Of a stretch of DNA of 64,000 nt, positions 1-11,016 are shown one piece after another. The DNA is taken from the NCBI GenBank assembly GCA_022570795.1, contig JAKUDP010000003.1, forward strand, positions 310,001-374,000, read 5' to 3'. This stretch comes from Sphaerulina vaccinii (lineage: Eukaryota > Ascomycota > Dothideomycetes > Mycosphaerellales > Mycosphaerellaceae). Within the stretch, counting starts at the first letter, position 1. Each line of letters starts with the position of its first letter. Under the pieces are notes generated by a model, which saw only the letters and a list, made by a program, of their open reading frames with translations, was not told the origin of the DNA and made no database searches. The translations under genes were made by a program, and so were the position numbers.

Positions 1-363
1 CTGACTGTGCTATAGATGCAAGAGTGGGGAATGTGCTATTATGATACATCCAACAATAACTGCCCGAAAGGCAATGCGCTTCCTGCTACAACCAGAGACG
101 ACAATATCAAGAAGTATGCCGACCAGATCAGTGCAGCTGGAGTACCTTGGATGTATTGGCAGATTATACCTAATGCTGACCCGCACGATGGGTATGACTA
201 TGAAGTAAGCAGAAAGGTGTGGTCTTGACTGGGATCGACCTCGCTGACGTGTTTGGTATAGGTCGGCATCAACAGCCAGAACTGGGGACAGCTGAAAGCT
301 GCCTCGCAAGTCACGAAGCAGTACTCATCGCCTTTCGATTTCTCAAAATGGCTGCCCTCGTAA
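1..363 (+). CDS. GH5 (cellulase superfamily) glycoside hydrolase, 3' end
   Basis: This is the C-terminal part of a secreted glycoside hydrolase family 5 enzyme, probably acting on beta-mannan or beta-glucan. Bases 1-15 look like an intron tail: a CTGAC branch point followed by TATAG. The coding exons are then 16-204 and 262-363, joined in phase 0 across a 57-nt intron (donor GTAAGC, acceptor GGTATAG). The joined protein contains PWMYWQIIPNADPH and DYEVGINSQNWGQLKAA and ends FDFSKWLPS. The W-Y-W-Q strand followed by a D-Y-E-[VI]-G-I turn is the usual C-terminal end of fungal GH5 enzymes. The catalytic glutamates would lie upstream, outside the window, so the substrate cannot be settled. The family call rests on residue pattern only. 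Confidence 0.72.
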
Positions 364-718
364 GAGCGTGTATCTACAACATTCCATACGCGGGTGTTTC
401 GGGAATGCTTAGTGCTAAAGAAGTTGAGGCAAACGCGACCACAGTAGCGAGCTGGTCATATATGAGAGCAAAAAAGCTTGTAGGAGATTTTGAGTACACG
501 CCAAAGAACTCTCGCAGTGCCGTAGCGATCTTTGCCTGTTCAGCATACTGTGCCTCTGCGGAGCAGTTGACATTTGCTACCTTAAAGACTACACATAGGA
601 TACCAGCGCACTACCGGGCCACTGTCCACCGCTGCTCCACGCCAAGTACACCAAGCTATTGGCAATTGCCCTCAAGCTCAAGAACAATCTCTATAGCCAT
701 AGCATAGCCTTCCGGAGA
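364..718. other. Intergenic, about 355 bases
   Basis: Nothing coding is recognised here. It holds the 3' flank of the GH5 gene and the 5' flank of the small membrane-protein gene. Confidence 0.5.
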
Positions 719-1213
719 ATGCCAACTGAACAGCCTCTCCGCGAGCAGGACACAGTCCTCAGCAACTTCCGCCTCATCGCCTCATGGTGGAATCTGTTCG
801 TCTTCGCCATCAATCCGGCGTTGTCCTGGGCCTGGTTCTTCTACGTCGTACTTCACATCGTCAGAAAGAGACGTCTCGATGCTGTTATGAGTCCCTATGC
901 ACAGTTCTACCTGGGACTAGCATACATATTGGCGGCAGTCTGGCTCGCATGTCACACTAGGCAAACGATCTTGGATCAGTTCGAGCGAGCAGGATATGTG
1001 CAGCAACCCACCACACGAAGGGGCATCGATCTGTTTCTTAACTTGGCTGTGATCGTAGCTTGCTGGTATGGGGTACAGAACTGGTGTAATGACGCGGAGT
1101 TTGATGACTTTCGAATGTATGCATACATTGTGTGTTCTGGGCTCATGCTATGGGGTGGCATTTTTCTTGCATTGCTTGGCCCGACGCTCTGGTTTTCGGT
1201 GCGGACTAGGTGA
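719..1213 (+). CDS. Small four-helix membrane protein, unknown function
   Basis: An uninterrupted ORF of 164 residues from the ATG at 719 to TGA at 1211-1213. I do not recognise the family. Four hydrophobic stretches can be seen, at roughly residues 24-47, 62-78, 105-120 and 133-159. They are separated by short basic or polar loops (VRKRRLD, the Gln/Arg-rich loop around 83-100, and the acidic NDAEFDDFR loop around 124-132). The layout suggests an integral membrane protein with both ends on the same side. The ORF is open 60 bases further upstream only from a non-ATG codon, so the ATG at 719 is preferred. It lies 355 bases beyond the GH5 stop on the same strand. Reading-frame length and hydrophobic periodicity are the only support. 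Confidence 0.5.
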   Translation: MPTEQPLREQDTVLSNFRLIASWWNLFVFAINPALSWAWFFYVVLHIVRKRRLDAVMSPYAQFYLGLAYILAAVWLACHTRQTILDQFERAGYVQQPTTRRGIDLFLNLAVIVACWYGVQNWCNDAEFDDFRMYAYIVCSGLMLWGGIFLALLGPTLWFSVRTR

Positions 1214-1706
1214 AAGAGGACGGTCTACTGCACTCCGTGATCAGCAAGATCCATCCCCTTGACATATGGTTCAGGTCTTGGTTGCAGATGCAGAAGTTGC
1301 AGAGGCAGAAAGATGGCTGGAAGACGCTTGCAGTGCTGAAGTGGAAGCAGAGGTGTCTTGGTGCGATGGGAACTCGATGTTCTCAGTGCGATGGGACTCA
1401 ATGCGATGTGCTATGGGAACTCGATGCTCTCAGGATACCGAATCGCATGCTGAACAGTGTGTTCGAGGGCGACATGACGTGGTGGAACCGGGGATAGAGG
1501 TCAAGAAGCATGATTCGTCGATGTTCCCTCGTAGCTGCGACGATGTCTTCCAATAGCAAGCTTGCTAATCATACGGAGAACGTCGTGATAGTCGTATTGG
1601 TCGTGTTTGTCTTCACGATGCGGTGCCATATGGTGTATGTAATCAAATGCCGGCCAGCAGAGTTCACGTCTCAAGGATGAACCTTCTTGGCTGAAGTGAT
1701 GACTGA
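1214..1706. other. Intergenic with an imperfect short repeat
   Basis: No gene is recognised. Around 1363-1432 a short segment (ATGGGAACTCGATG followed by YTCTCAG) occurs twice, about 50 bases apart, with a related third copy (GATGGGACTCAATG) between them. This looks like a small local duplication. No Zn2Cys6 motif that could belong to the decayed regulator downstream was found in any frame. Confidence 0.4.
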
Positions 1707-3262
1707 GCAGAAAACCATTGCCATAGTCGTTCTGCAGAGATCACGAACTCCATCACACTATACTGGAGTGCGACGGAGCAGGATATCATGGAGCTTGAAC
1801 AGACCCGTGTTGTTGATCGAACCAGGACCTACGATCTGTACAAGGCCGCGAGGAAGCGCAACGAGCTCACGCGTATGGCATACGCACAGCCACTCTCGGG
1901 TATCTTGTACGAGAGCAAGCTGATCGGCGGATCCTTCAAAGACGTGTATGTTGCCGTACTACACGACTTCGATCCGGCTAGTGGCGTGCGAATCTTTTGT
2001 GGGGACCGAGTGCCTAAAGGTCAACGTGCCGATTACTCTACAACGGCGTTGTGTATCCGAGGATTACTTCCATTGGCGCAGCAAGCGGGTCATCTATTTG
2101 ACCTGGCTCTGTGTAGTCTGTTGAGTCTATACCTGGCGCGATTGAGATCCGACGAAATGCTGCACGGGTTCGCGAGGCGGGCATATGGTGATGCGCTTTC
2201 GGGTCTGCGGAGCAGCTAGTAGCTACTAGTCCTGCGGGTCGTGGAGATGGGGAATTGGAATCGACTCCGAATGGTGTACTAGGTTCTGTGGCTGTCGCAT
2301 TGCAGTTGTTCGAGGTGCGTAGGAGTGATGAGCGAAGAGTAGATGTAGGACTGATTAGTCGACAGTTGGGGGACCATGTAGACGTTTCGAGCACTGCATT
2401 CCAAGCGCACATGGAGGCAGCCATGCGTCTGATCCAGTCTTGTGGTCCAGGCTTGTTCTCGTCGCCTAGATATCAGCAGGTGTTTTGTGGGTTTCGGAGC
2501 GTCTTGGTATGTCCGAGATATATGATCATCAATCACATCTCATCTGCTTACTCGGTCCTCGTGTTGTGATAGGTAAGCTATGTCGTAATGCGAAGGCAGC
2601 CATGTTTCCTCGCCGAGCCAGACTGGGCGCATATGCCATTCCTCGGACGTTACAAGACTCCCAGGAATCACCTCAACGACATCGCCGTGCAGATTCCAGC
2701 CTTGCTTCACAGAGTGGACAATGTGATGTGCCAGCTTGAGAAGACTCCTTCGATTGCACAGCCTGGAAGTGTTGGACATGCGCTGCCTGCAGTACAGACG
2801 CTGCTCAAAGAGCTAGCTGAGATAGATGAGAGGATGCAAGCCTGGTATGCAGATGTCGAAGCTGAGCAAGAGACCTCCGAACCGATGGCAGCTTTGACAA
2901 TATCGCACTCGCCAAACGTGATACCACGGCCCAATGGTAGCACGCTGCCTTTCCGCTTTCCCAGTATACCCGCGGCGGGAATGTACACACACGCTTGGTC
3001 GCATCGTCTCGAGTTGAAGGTGTGCGGTATCGAGCTTCGCCGGGTCGCTCTCGGCAAGGCATTGCTGCTACCAGGAGAAAGCTCAGTCGACACGGTAAGA
3101 CTCCTTGTGGCGGATGAGAAGTCGGCAAAAGAGCTTGCGGCATCAGCGCTCGAAGCATCGTCCTGGCCAGCTGGGACTCTAGAGGGCTTGATGGCTCTGC
3201 AATTCCCTTTGAAGACTTTGGACAGGTACTTCAACCAGCAAGATCTCCGTCTCGCATCGTGA
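1707..3262 (+). pseudogene. Decayed fungal-specific transcription factor, N-terminal DNA-binding part missing
   Basis: Three segments together resemble the middle and C-terminal parts of a fungal Zn2Cys6-type regulator. Segment 1 (open from 1707, ATG at 1788, to about 2216) carries a helical middle domain (ALCIRGLLPLAQQAG, LYLARLRSDEML). Its frame hits two consecutive TAG codons at 2217-2222. The homology continues in another frame (ELESTPNGVLGS, VALQLFE, to 2506) with no room for an intron, so a frameshift is inferred near 2210-2220. A normal phase-0 intron (2507-2572) then joins VSYVVMRRQPCFLAEPDW and the C-terminus, ending at 3262. No CX2CX6C zinc cluster is present upstream. A sequencing indel could mimic the frameshift, but the missing N-terminus favours a pseudogene. 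Confidence 0.55.
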
Positions 3263-3414
3263 AGACAGCTGTCGGATCTCCTCTGTGCACACCGTCTCCA
3301 TGGCTCAGCGATAGCGTCTAGAGATCCAATGGCTTGGTGCCCGGATCGCCGTACCTATTCAACGCAGTTGTCCAGGATCCGCTTCCCCCTGCGAGATCGG
3401 AACGATGGCCAGCC

Positions 3415-4796
3415 TCAGACTGTGATGGTCTCGCCGACATGACACAACCCGACGCCGCCCGACTCAGTAACATCGACGGACGAGCCATCTCCCTCGACTC
3501 CGCCCCCACACCAGATGCCTTCCTTCTCGGCAGCTTCTCGCCAGCGTCGTGGAGGGTCTGTGACTGGCTCGTACACAGCACTCAAACCACCTCTTACAGT
3601 TCCGTAATGCATGCCAATACTAAGCTTGGAGCGGACGGCCTTGTGTATCTCAAGGCTTTGTTCCGGGTGAACATGCACAGATGCTGCAAATACTGGTGGA
3701 CTGTACAGGCCAATTGGTATCATTGCGAGATCGAAAGGTCCTAGAGTGTCGCCTATTTGCTTGAAAGCCGGACACGGCGAAGGAGATCCGTGTGCCTGGT
3801 AAGCTGTATCGCCTGCGAAGTACATCTTCTTGTTGCTGCATTCTAGAACGAATGAGCACCATAGGGCATGATTGGCATCGAGAAGTGTGCGGCTAGAAAC
3901 ATGCTGGGCTGGTGTGCATGTAAGTTGGAAAGAGCCAATCGTTTCGATATTGACCTCGCAACTGTCCCACCAGTCCACTTCAGTCACGTCTGCGGCTGTG
4001 CAGCCCAGGTGTTGCAGGAACCAGCTTTTGGTGTTCAAGCCTACAACGAAGTGCAGGCGCCCTTTTCGCTTTTGATACAGTGTGTTCACAACATCGAAGT
4101 CCTACACTCTAGTCAGTGTGCTCGAAATTGCACACTTTGCGTACTTACCAGATGGTCATAGTGATTGTGCGAGATGCACACAACATCGGGATCTGGTAGT
4201 TCGTCCAGCGAGCAAGGCGTTGGCGTATATCGCTTGGGACCAGCAAAGCTGAATGGCGATGTTCTCTCGCTGAACACTGGGTCGAACAAGACGCGTGCGC
4301 CACGTTCAGCACCATTCTGCCTTGGCATTTCTACGAGCCACGAAGCATGCCCGATCCACGTTGCTCGCAGTCTATCTTGCTGCTCAAGTCCCCAGTCCGG
4401 CTTCAACACTTTGACCAGGCGATCAGACCTGGTGCCATCGGGATCTTCTGGCACAGGCACAAAGTTCTTCTCATCATTGCTCCCAAATCGTAGCTTGAGA
4501 ACATCGAGTTTGCTATGTTCACGAAAGGATGGCCATGGATTCTTGAAGCTTGTTGGAGGAGTCCCAATATGGTGAGCTTTGGCAGTTGATGGTTCTGGGT
4601 TACGAGATGGGAGCTCGCGGACCGAGATCTGCCTGTCCATGTCTTGATGCTTGTCAGAAGGTTGTTGCTGAGGTTGTGCTAGGATGCCAGGAGTCGAGAA
4701 GTGGTGATGACAGCATCGACCAGACCACTCCGGGCAATCCAAACGCCGCAAACTCCGTGCAGACACGCCGCTCCATAGTCGCTGGCTCGAGGACAT
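3415..4796 (-). CDS. NAPE-hydrolysing phospholipase D-like metallo-hydrolase (FMP30/NAPE-PLD family)
   Basis: A zinc metallo-beta-lactamase-fold enzyme expected to hydrolyse N-acylphosphatidylethanolamine to N-acylethanolamine and phosphatidic acid; the yeast relative Fmp30 is mitochondrial. Two exons, 4796-4149 and 4101-3415, are joined in phase 0 across a 47-nt intron (GTAAGTAC..TGTAG), giving 444 residues. Seen: WIGHASWLVEM, the metal motif HNHYDHL completed exactly at the exon junction (residues 210-216), then AQHVSSRTLLD (His283), FAGDTAY (Asp314) and IGMHYGTV (His381), the expected order of ligands. The first 50 residues are Ser/Arg-rich and could be a mitochondrial presequence. An alternative start about 51 codons later (MDRQISVREL) would remove it. 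It is divergent from the regulator at 5572. Confidence 0.85.
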
Positions 4797-5571
4797 CTGC
4801 TATGTGCCCGTAGGTAGCTTGATAGATGATTGCCTTGGCGATGCGAGCTTCGACTTTCGACCAAGTTGATGATGGAGTCTCGAATGGGCCAGTGCGTAGC
4901 CATCAAGATTTGATGCATGCTTGTCTTCTGTGCATAAGCAGGTTCTTCATGAGTAAGCAGTGGCTTTGCCGTTTCAGCCACTCTCCAGAAGCGAGCGGGC
5001 TGATGTCTGGTTCGTAAGTGTGCCCCTTGGACTGTGGTCGTATCAATCCATTGCTCTGCTCGGGACCAATTGCGGACGACTGAGAAACGTGTAGATAGGT
5101 AAGTGTCGGAAATAGTTGGGAGCCACATGAGAAGTTTTGATCAGTGAGAAAGCAGCTAAACTTTGCTTACGAATGGAAGTTGATGCGCCTTGATGGTTTT
5201 GAATGCGAGGTGAGTGCGAGCCTTTCGGATCCACTTCGCATACGCCAAGGATGCTAGGGTGAGTGACAAAGTTCGTTGGCGGAGATGTTGTGGTTCTACA
5301 CATAGGGCCAGTTACGGGCGTAGGAGCTATAACAAGACCGCTAAGGCTTGAGCGCATAGTTCTGCATACGACCCGCTCATGTACCGGACGTAAGTGCTAT
5401 GGACCAGTGAGACCGCGGCAACGACCTCTGTCAAGGGAGCATACGCCACACAACCATGTCCGCGTGCGGCTCGAATGAGCCCGCCCCCTGGCGTCCTTTC
5501 CGCCCAAGTGTACCTCCACTGCACGAACATCATGCACACCTCCATTTGTGACAGATCAGAAGCGGCCGCTC
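4797..5571. other. Divergent promoter region
   Basis: About 775 bases lie between two head-to-head genes (NAPE-PLD-like on minus, Zn2Cys6 regulator on plus). The ORFs here have no recognisable protein features. It presumably holds both promoters; no specific site could be assigned. Confidence 0.5.
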
Positions 5572-7297
5572 ATGAACGGCAGCGGGTCCGCCGAATTTGC
5601 GTGCGTGGCATGCCGGCGACTTAAGAGGAAATGCAACAAAGCACTGCCGTCCTGCTCCCTTTGCACAAGGGTAGGCAGGACCTGCGACTATCAAGACCCA
5701 AGTGCTTTGATTGAAGGTGAAAGTCCAGCTCGAAAGTCTCGAATTCATCTCAAGAAGTCCGGACGGAATACCCACCTTTCATCCCAAGTAGGCACACCGA
5801 CCTCGGACTCATCTGATGCTTCCACACGGCCTGGTCGTTGGTTCCTGGATTCTGTTGCGACAAGAGGCTCTCAAATGAGTCTGACTAGATTCCTGCTATG
5901 GACAGATGTGATCAGTCACCCAGCACCACCATCGATGGTAGAGGCTCGAGCCATTCTTGCCCATTATGTTTCGACAAGCCATCAATGGTTTCCCATCTTG
6001 TAAGTGACACTTGGCTGAAGTGCATCAGTCGCTGTTCGCGTCACTGTTGTGGCGCTCAAGGTTTGACCAGATCGACTCTGCCTTACCCAATGGCTCTAAT
6101 CGGCGACATCTGCTGACCTCCTTATGCCATTACAGATCAATCAGACGCCTCACTCGGGAGCTGGAAAGCTGCAGTGAAGTCTCTGCCGCTGATCTCACTG
6201 CACTGCTTCTAGTTATGCAGCTTCTCTCAAACCAGGCCTCAGAAGGATCTTACGCCACTTATCGATCGATCAAAGCAGCGCTAGCTGAGTGTGAGCAGCA
6301 CAACATGCTTTCTACAGACTATTGCGCAGCATATGTGCTGCTTGCGACATACGAGTATGGGCAAGCCATGTTTCCATCGGCCTACTTCTCCATCTCTCAC
6401 TGTGCCAGGATCTTCTACAGCCTAGGCACACACGACAAGAAGAAAGCGACACAGATCTTCGGCGTCCTAGATACCTGGGTTGAGACTGAAGAGAGACGAA
6501 GACTGTGGTGGGCGACTATGATTCTCGATCGCATTGCGCATGCTGGTTTCCGATTCCGCCCCTTGTCAACACATACGATACCTCCGGACGAGATCATACC
6601 TGCGAATGACGATGACTGGGACGCTGGCGAGTACTCTGTGAACCCTCTCCTGGTCATGAGCATCGAAGCCAACACGACAGTGGCACCGTTTGCGCGGACT
6701 TGTCAAGCCGCCCACCTACTTGGCAAAGTCTGCTCGCATGTCAATGATCACCCAAGCGCAGCGGACGTTGACATGCATCTCGAGGAAGCTGTACACATCT
6801 GTAGAGCCGTGGCCGCGTTCAAGCTCGTCCTGGACCATGATGTTGCTTCATCACAAAGCCCTCATCGCTTGGTCACCGCCAGAGCAGTCTGCCTTTCAGC
6901 TCTGCAACTTATGTACGACACGCATAGCTGCATCGAGGTCGACCATGTGGAGTCAGCAGGCGGAAATAGAGGCCGTCGTCTGGAGTTACAACAACTGGCA
7001 ATTGACGGGTCGAAGAGTGCAGCTCAAGCCAGCGTGGATCTGGCCAACGAGCTGGAAACATATGCTGCATCGAACCACGCGGCATGTATAAGTCCACTCG
7101 TGCTGAACTGCCTCTACTCTGCAGGAGGCACATGGGCGTGGTACTACAGAGAGACTGGAAGTGATCCGTATCTTCAGAAGCTCAACACGATTCGACACGC
7201 TCTAGTCACGCTGCAATCACAGTGGCAGGCTACGATTGACTATCTTAGTCTCCTTGACAAGACGGAGTACACATACCTAGGAGCATGCTTCCAATGA
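5572..7297 (+). CDS. Zn(II)2Cys6 transcription factor with fungal-specific domain
   Basis: A nuclear DNA-binding regulator of 529 residues. Exons 5572-5999 and 6136-7297 are joined across a 136-nt intron (GTAAGTGAC at the donor, TGCTGACC branch point, TTACAG acceptor). The splice splits a Leu codon and restores the family sequence QWFPILSIRRLTRELE. The binuclear cluster lies at residues 11-38 with spacing C-X2-C-X6-C-X6-C-X2-C-X6-C. The middle domain shows the usual VLLATYEYGQAMFPSAYF and RRRLWWATMILDR segments. The ATG at 5572 is the first in frame after the upstream stop and sits ten residues before the first Cys. The nearest same-strand gene is a small membrane ORF, and a convergent P450 lies beyond it, but a regulatory link is only a guess. 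Target genes are unknown. Confidence 0.88.
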
Positions 7298-7581
7298 TAG
7301 TGTGCTAGCTTAGAGCCACCTACTGCGCCCGCGATCAGTTGCCGGACCACTCAACAATTATGTACAAAGCACACGACTGACAGCGCACAACACTCTGCGA
7401 AGGCACCTGTCAAATGCAAGCCCTCGGACAAGGCGCAGACAGCTGCCAGGGCGCATTTGTAAAGATTCAAGCACGAAGGACAACTGCTCAGCGATGATCC
7501 TCTGGAAAAGCTGCTGCGCCGTGACTAAACCCCTCGCCGATCACTACAGCCCTCCCGCCTTTAGTGCAGTGGTCGCGTCGC

Positions 7582-7842
7582 ATGCTAGCCCTGTCAGACA
7601 ACAACGAACCCTATCAGACAAAACCTCAGCAAAATGGAGTTTATAAAGATGCCACGCCGAACACAAAAGATATGACCACACGTCGTGGAAACGAAGCCTT
7701 CTGGTCCATCGTCTCTAGCGGTCTCCTGTTTATCGCAGCAATCATCATCTGGCTGAAATGGGATAAAAAAGTGAAAGGTCCATGGTATCCTCGAGGAGTG
7801 TTGATTCTGGTCGCCATTGGCTTCGTGATAGTCTACTCTTGA
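7582..7842 (+). CDS. Small two-helix membrane protein, hypothetical
   Basis: An 86-residue ORF from the ATG at 7582 to TGA at 7840-7842. The polar N-terminal half is rich in Asn, Gln and Thr. It is followed by two hydrophobic segments, SIVSSGLLFIAAIIIWL and GVLILVAIGFVIVYS, separated by a short basic loop (KWDKKVKGPW), which would form a hairpin. I recognise no family. It lies 284 bases after the regulator and is convergent with the P450 (stop at 8075). Codon use looks normal and the hydrophobic pair is convincing, but the ORF is short and there is no other support. Confidence 0.4.
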   Translation: MLALSDNNEPYQTKPQQNGVYKDATPNTKDMTTRRGNEAFWSIVSSGLLFIAAIIIWLKWDKKVKGPWYPRGVLILVAIGFVIVYS

Positions 7843-8074
7843 AGGAGGTGAGCTCGGATCACGTATAGTGGTGAGGCAGCACAGGAGCTGATATAGCGCC
7901 AAGCCAGTTGACTGTTGAAGCTAGGGAGCCTGGTGAGACATATCCGGCTTCCCAAGTGTGCCTCGTGTCTCTCTATACTTTGAGCTGGCTAGGCATTCTA
8001 GGCTGTGGACAGGGTGCTGAGACCATTGAGCCGAGCATGCAGAGAGGCATCTACCAGTTTCTGCAAAGTGACTT

Positions 8075-9814
8075 CTACTTCCGCTTCACGACTGCGATTC
8101 TGATCCCCTCTCCTTCTTTCTGGTTATACACGTTCTGCATCTGCAATGTCAGGATCGCGATGCTGTCTTCCATACTCTTTTCAAGTCTTGCTTCGACATC
8201 GCTTCTACTTTCGCCTTCCGACGCCACAGCCTCGATCCGATGTCTTCGAAACAACATCAAGAAGATGCTCGTGAACTCCACCTGGGACATCTTCATGCCC
8301 GGGCATGTTCTTGGTCCCGAAGACCAGGGGCTGAAAGTACCTTTCGGAGGCTGGAAGAGTGTGCCGTCTTCGTTGATCCAGCGTGAAGGTCGAAAGACCG
8401 TTTCGTCAGACTCGCTTGACGTTTCGCCAGCTTTGAGGTTCAGGTTACGCCACACGTTAGGATCGAGACCAAGACCGATGTTATTGACGTAGACAGTCGC
8501 TTTAGCTGGAAACCAGAAAGTGCCTCGACTAGTCGTGATCGTCTGCTCGGTCTTGGTCTGTTTCGACATGTGGATGGCCGGTGCGAAGAGTCTCAACGTC
8601 TCAAGCATTACAGCCAGAGTCTTAGTCGCTTTCGGGAAGATTGAAACGTAGTCCATTTCAGCAGCACTCATCTCTTCCGGGATGATAGCATCGATTTCTT
8701 CAGCAAGCCATTCTTGCCACTTTGGATGTCGTGCCAAGAGAACAAGAGCATAGCTCAGAGTGTTTGCCGTGGTGTCAAAACCAGCGGCAGTAAAGATGAA
8801 GAGGTTCCCAACCATCTCCTCATCGCTGAGCATACGTTCGCCGTTCTTGGTCTCGCTATTGGAAGCCTGAAGCAACTGACTCATGATATTACTTCTCGTC
8901 TTGCCTTCCAATGAGTTCTTCTGTTTCTCCTTCTCCAGTAGTGCCTTCGTATGTATCGGGAACTCCTCAAATGCACACCCAGCTTTCCTGAGATACTTCG
9001 ATCCAGGCAAGAAAGTGGGCCAGTTTTTCAAGATCCATTGTGGTATGATGATTGGACCAGTGACAGCTTCTATGACTACGTTCACACCTTGAATGTAAGT
9101 CATCTTGAAACCTGGCGCAGGACTGCTATTCTTCTCATCTTTCCAGTCGATGCTCTCGCCCATGCCAGCACCACTGAGGACATTGATGGTGATCTTCTTC
9201 ATCATGTCGAAAAGCTTCGTGGTTTCGCTCTTGTCGTTGTCTCCGATGACTTCGCCTAGCAGGCCGTCTGCCTGGAGGATACTTTCGTTGAAGACTGTTC
9301 GAGAGATACGTTCTGTGATGGTGCTGGCGACGACTTTTCTCTGTCTAGCCCACACATCTCCGTCACTCGAGAGGACGTTGTTGCCGAACTTTGCCATGAA
9401 GAGCTTTGTGAGATCATGTTGCATGAAATCTCTTGGTCTGTGCAAGATTTCGTACGCCAGTTCCGGATCACGAGTCGAAACTTCATACAATCCTGTCGTG
9501 ACCATGACATAAGTCAACTCATTGCCTTGTGGTGCAGCGTACTTTTGATAAGGCTTCAACTTCTCCGTGTGTTCAAAAGAGTAGATTGTGAGAGCCAGGC
9601 GATCCCAGATCCAGGCTGGAAGATATTTCTTGAGGAATGGACGTGAAGGCACGCTCAATACCATCCAGAGGAAGTGGTTCTGCTCCCATGGTACGCAAAA
9701 GTATGGCAGCCCTGACTTCCGGGCATGCAAATAGTTGCGTCCGAACTTGTAGATGAAAGATGAGAGGTAGAAGCCGAGCAAAGCGAGTGCGATTGTAGTG
9801 ATGGAAGGCATCAT
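8075..9814 (-). CDS. Cytochrome P450 monooxygenase
   Basis: A membrane-anchored haem monooxygenase of 579 residues in a single exon. An N-terminal hydrophobic anchor (residues about 4-24) fits ER attachment. The I-helix oxygen-binding motif reads AGFDTTANT, and the ExxR motif is ETLR. A PERF-like segment reads FRPSRW, and the haem loop FSPWSSGPRTCPG carries the ligand Cys504. All core elements are intact, so an active enzyme is expected. The loop type (W-S-x-G-P-R-x-C-P-G) is common among fungal P450s of secondary metabolism and xenobiotic turnover, but the substrate cannot be read from sequence. No polyketide synthase, NRPS or terpene cyclase lies next to it; the closest biosynthetic gene, a type III PKS, is about 13.5 kb away. 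Confidence 0.92.
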   Translation of the reverse strand: MMPSITTIALALLGFYLSSFIYKFGRNYLHARKSGLPYFCVPWEQNHFLWMVLSVPSRPFLKKYLPAWIWDRLALTIYSFEHTEKLKPYQKYAAPQGNELTYVMVTTGLYEVSTRDPELAYEILHRPRDFMQHDLTKLFMAKFGNNVLSSDGDVWARQRKVVASTITERISRTVFNESILQADGLLGEVIGDNDKSETTKLFDMMKKITINVLSGAGMGESIDWKDEKNSSPAPGFKMTYIQGVNVVIEAVTGPIIIPQWILKNWPTFLPGSKYLRKAGCAFEEFPIHTKALLEKEKQKNSLEGKTRSNIMSQLLQASNSETKNGERMLSDEEMVGNLFIFTAAGFDTTANTLSYALVLLARHPKWQEWLAEEIDAIIPEEMSAAEMDYVSIFPKATKTLAVMLETLRLFAPAIHMSKQTKTEQTITTSRGTFWFPAKATVYVNNIGLGLDPNVWRNLNLKAGETSSESDETVFRPSRWINEDGTLFQPPKGTFSPWSSGPRTCPGMKMSQVEFTSIFLMLFRRHRIEAVASEGESRSDVEARLEKSMEDSIAILTLQMQNVYNQKEGEGIRIAVVKRK

Positions 9815-11016
9815 GAAAGATACTCAATCAAGCAAGACGTTACCTGCAGAGTAAAGGCTACAAGAAACTAAGTGAAGGCGCCTGTTGAAAGACACAGCTG
9901 AGGTTGGGTTTAGTGTACGAGATGCGAAACAGTCTTGACCAGGATCAGAATCCTATACGGTACTGTTGGTGTCAGCAAAGTCTGTTACCAATCATATCGT
10001 CCTGTGAAGGGCACTCTTTAGCGAGTGAGTTGAAAGCGGACAGTTCGAATGATGGATTCGACGTGATGGTGAGGCTGAAGTCGTAAAGATGTAAAGAGGA
10101 AGGAGGAGAGGACCTTGGGAGGAAAGTATGTGTGCGAAAATGGTGGGACTTTGCCTGAGGCAAGACTTGGCATTGTCTCAACCGCTTTCCTTCCTTCGCC
10201 GCGTTGATGCTGACGAAGTCATCGACATCAACCTCACTTTCTTAGTGGCCATCCTGTTATGCCTCTGAACCGCATTGGGACGTCGAGAGAAAACTGCTTC
10301 TATGCTATAATCACGCCATGAGTGCCGAAACACGATGCAAAGCTACTTTTCTCCCGCCGACGAAGTGGTTGCCCAAGCACTGAGGTAAACATTGCAGCGC
10401 CCGCCACAACTAACTTTACCAGCGGATGGAGCTGTAGAACTCGGTGTAGCAGTACCAGTGGACGATGACGACCATGGCTGGAGAAGTGAGCGGCCATCAC
10501 CTATGGACTTGTGCGCCTCAAGTGGAGTTCAGGATGGAGGCCATCGAACACGAATCAAGCTTGTCAGACTTCTACGCAATGGCTAGGACTCCTGCTCACT
10601 GGAAACCCTTGTTCTGACTCTCGAGGAAAACTCGGCAACAATGGCGCACTGAAGACAGTCGGCATGATGCTACTCTGCTACTGTGCTACTGTGTCTGGTT
10701 GAAGATCTCCCTACTCGCGGCTAGGATGCGCCGGAGAACACATACGCTCGTACACAATGGAGCCTCGAACTTAGCCCAGAATATTTGCATCTCATGGGCA
10801 AAACGCCTTTGTGTCCGCGGGCTGAACGCAGTCTCATCGTTGCAGACCCAACGCATTTCGAACAAAGCGATCAAGTTACGACGTCCAAATGCGGCCATGT
10901 ATGCTTGGGCATTGTTACCAACTATCTCAATGCAAAGGACATGGTTCTGTGCAGTATGATAGCACATCAGTCCAAGAAATATAAATCCACCGAGCACAGC
11001 ATTGCATCTCATCACC
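9815..11016. other. Intergenic, about 1.2 kb
   Basis: Head-to-head spacing between the P450 (minus) and the F-box-like gene (plus). Several ORFs of 60-130 codons overlap on both strands, but none has recognisable composition, splice structure or domains. Nothing else is seen. Confidence 0.45.

Noticed and set aside
7908..8492. 194-codon plus-strand ORF
   Set aside because: It is largely the antisense shadow of the P450 C-terminus.
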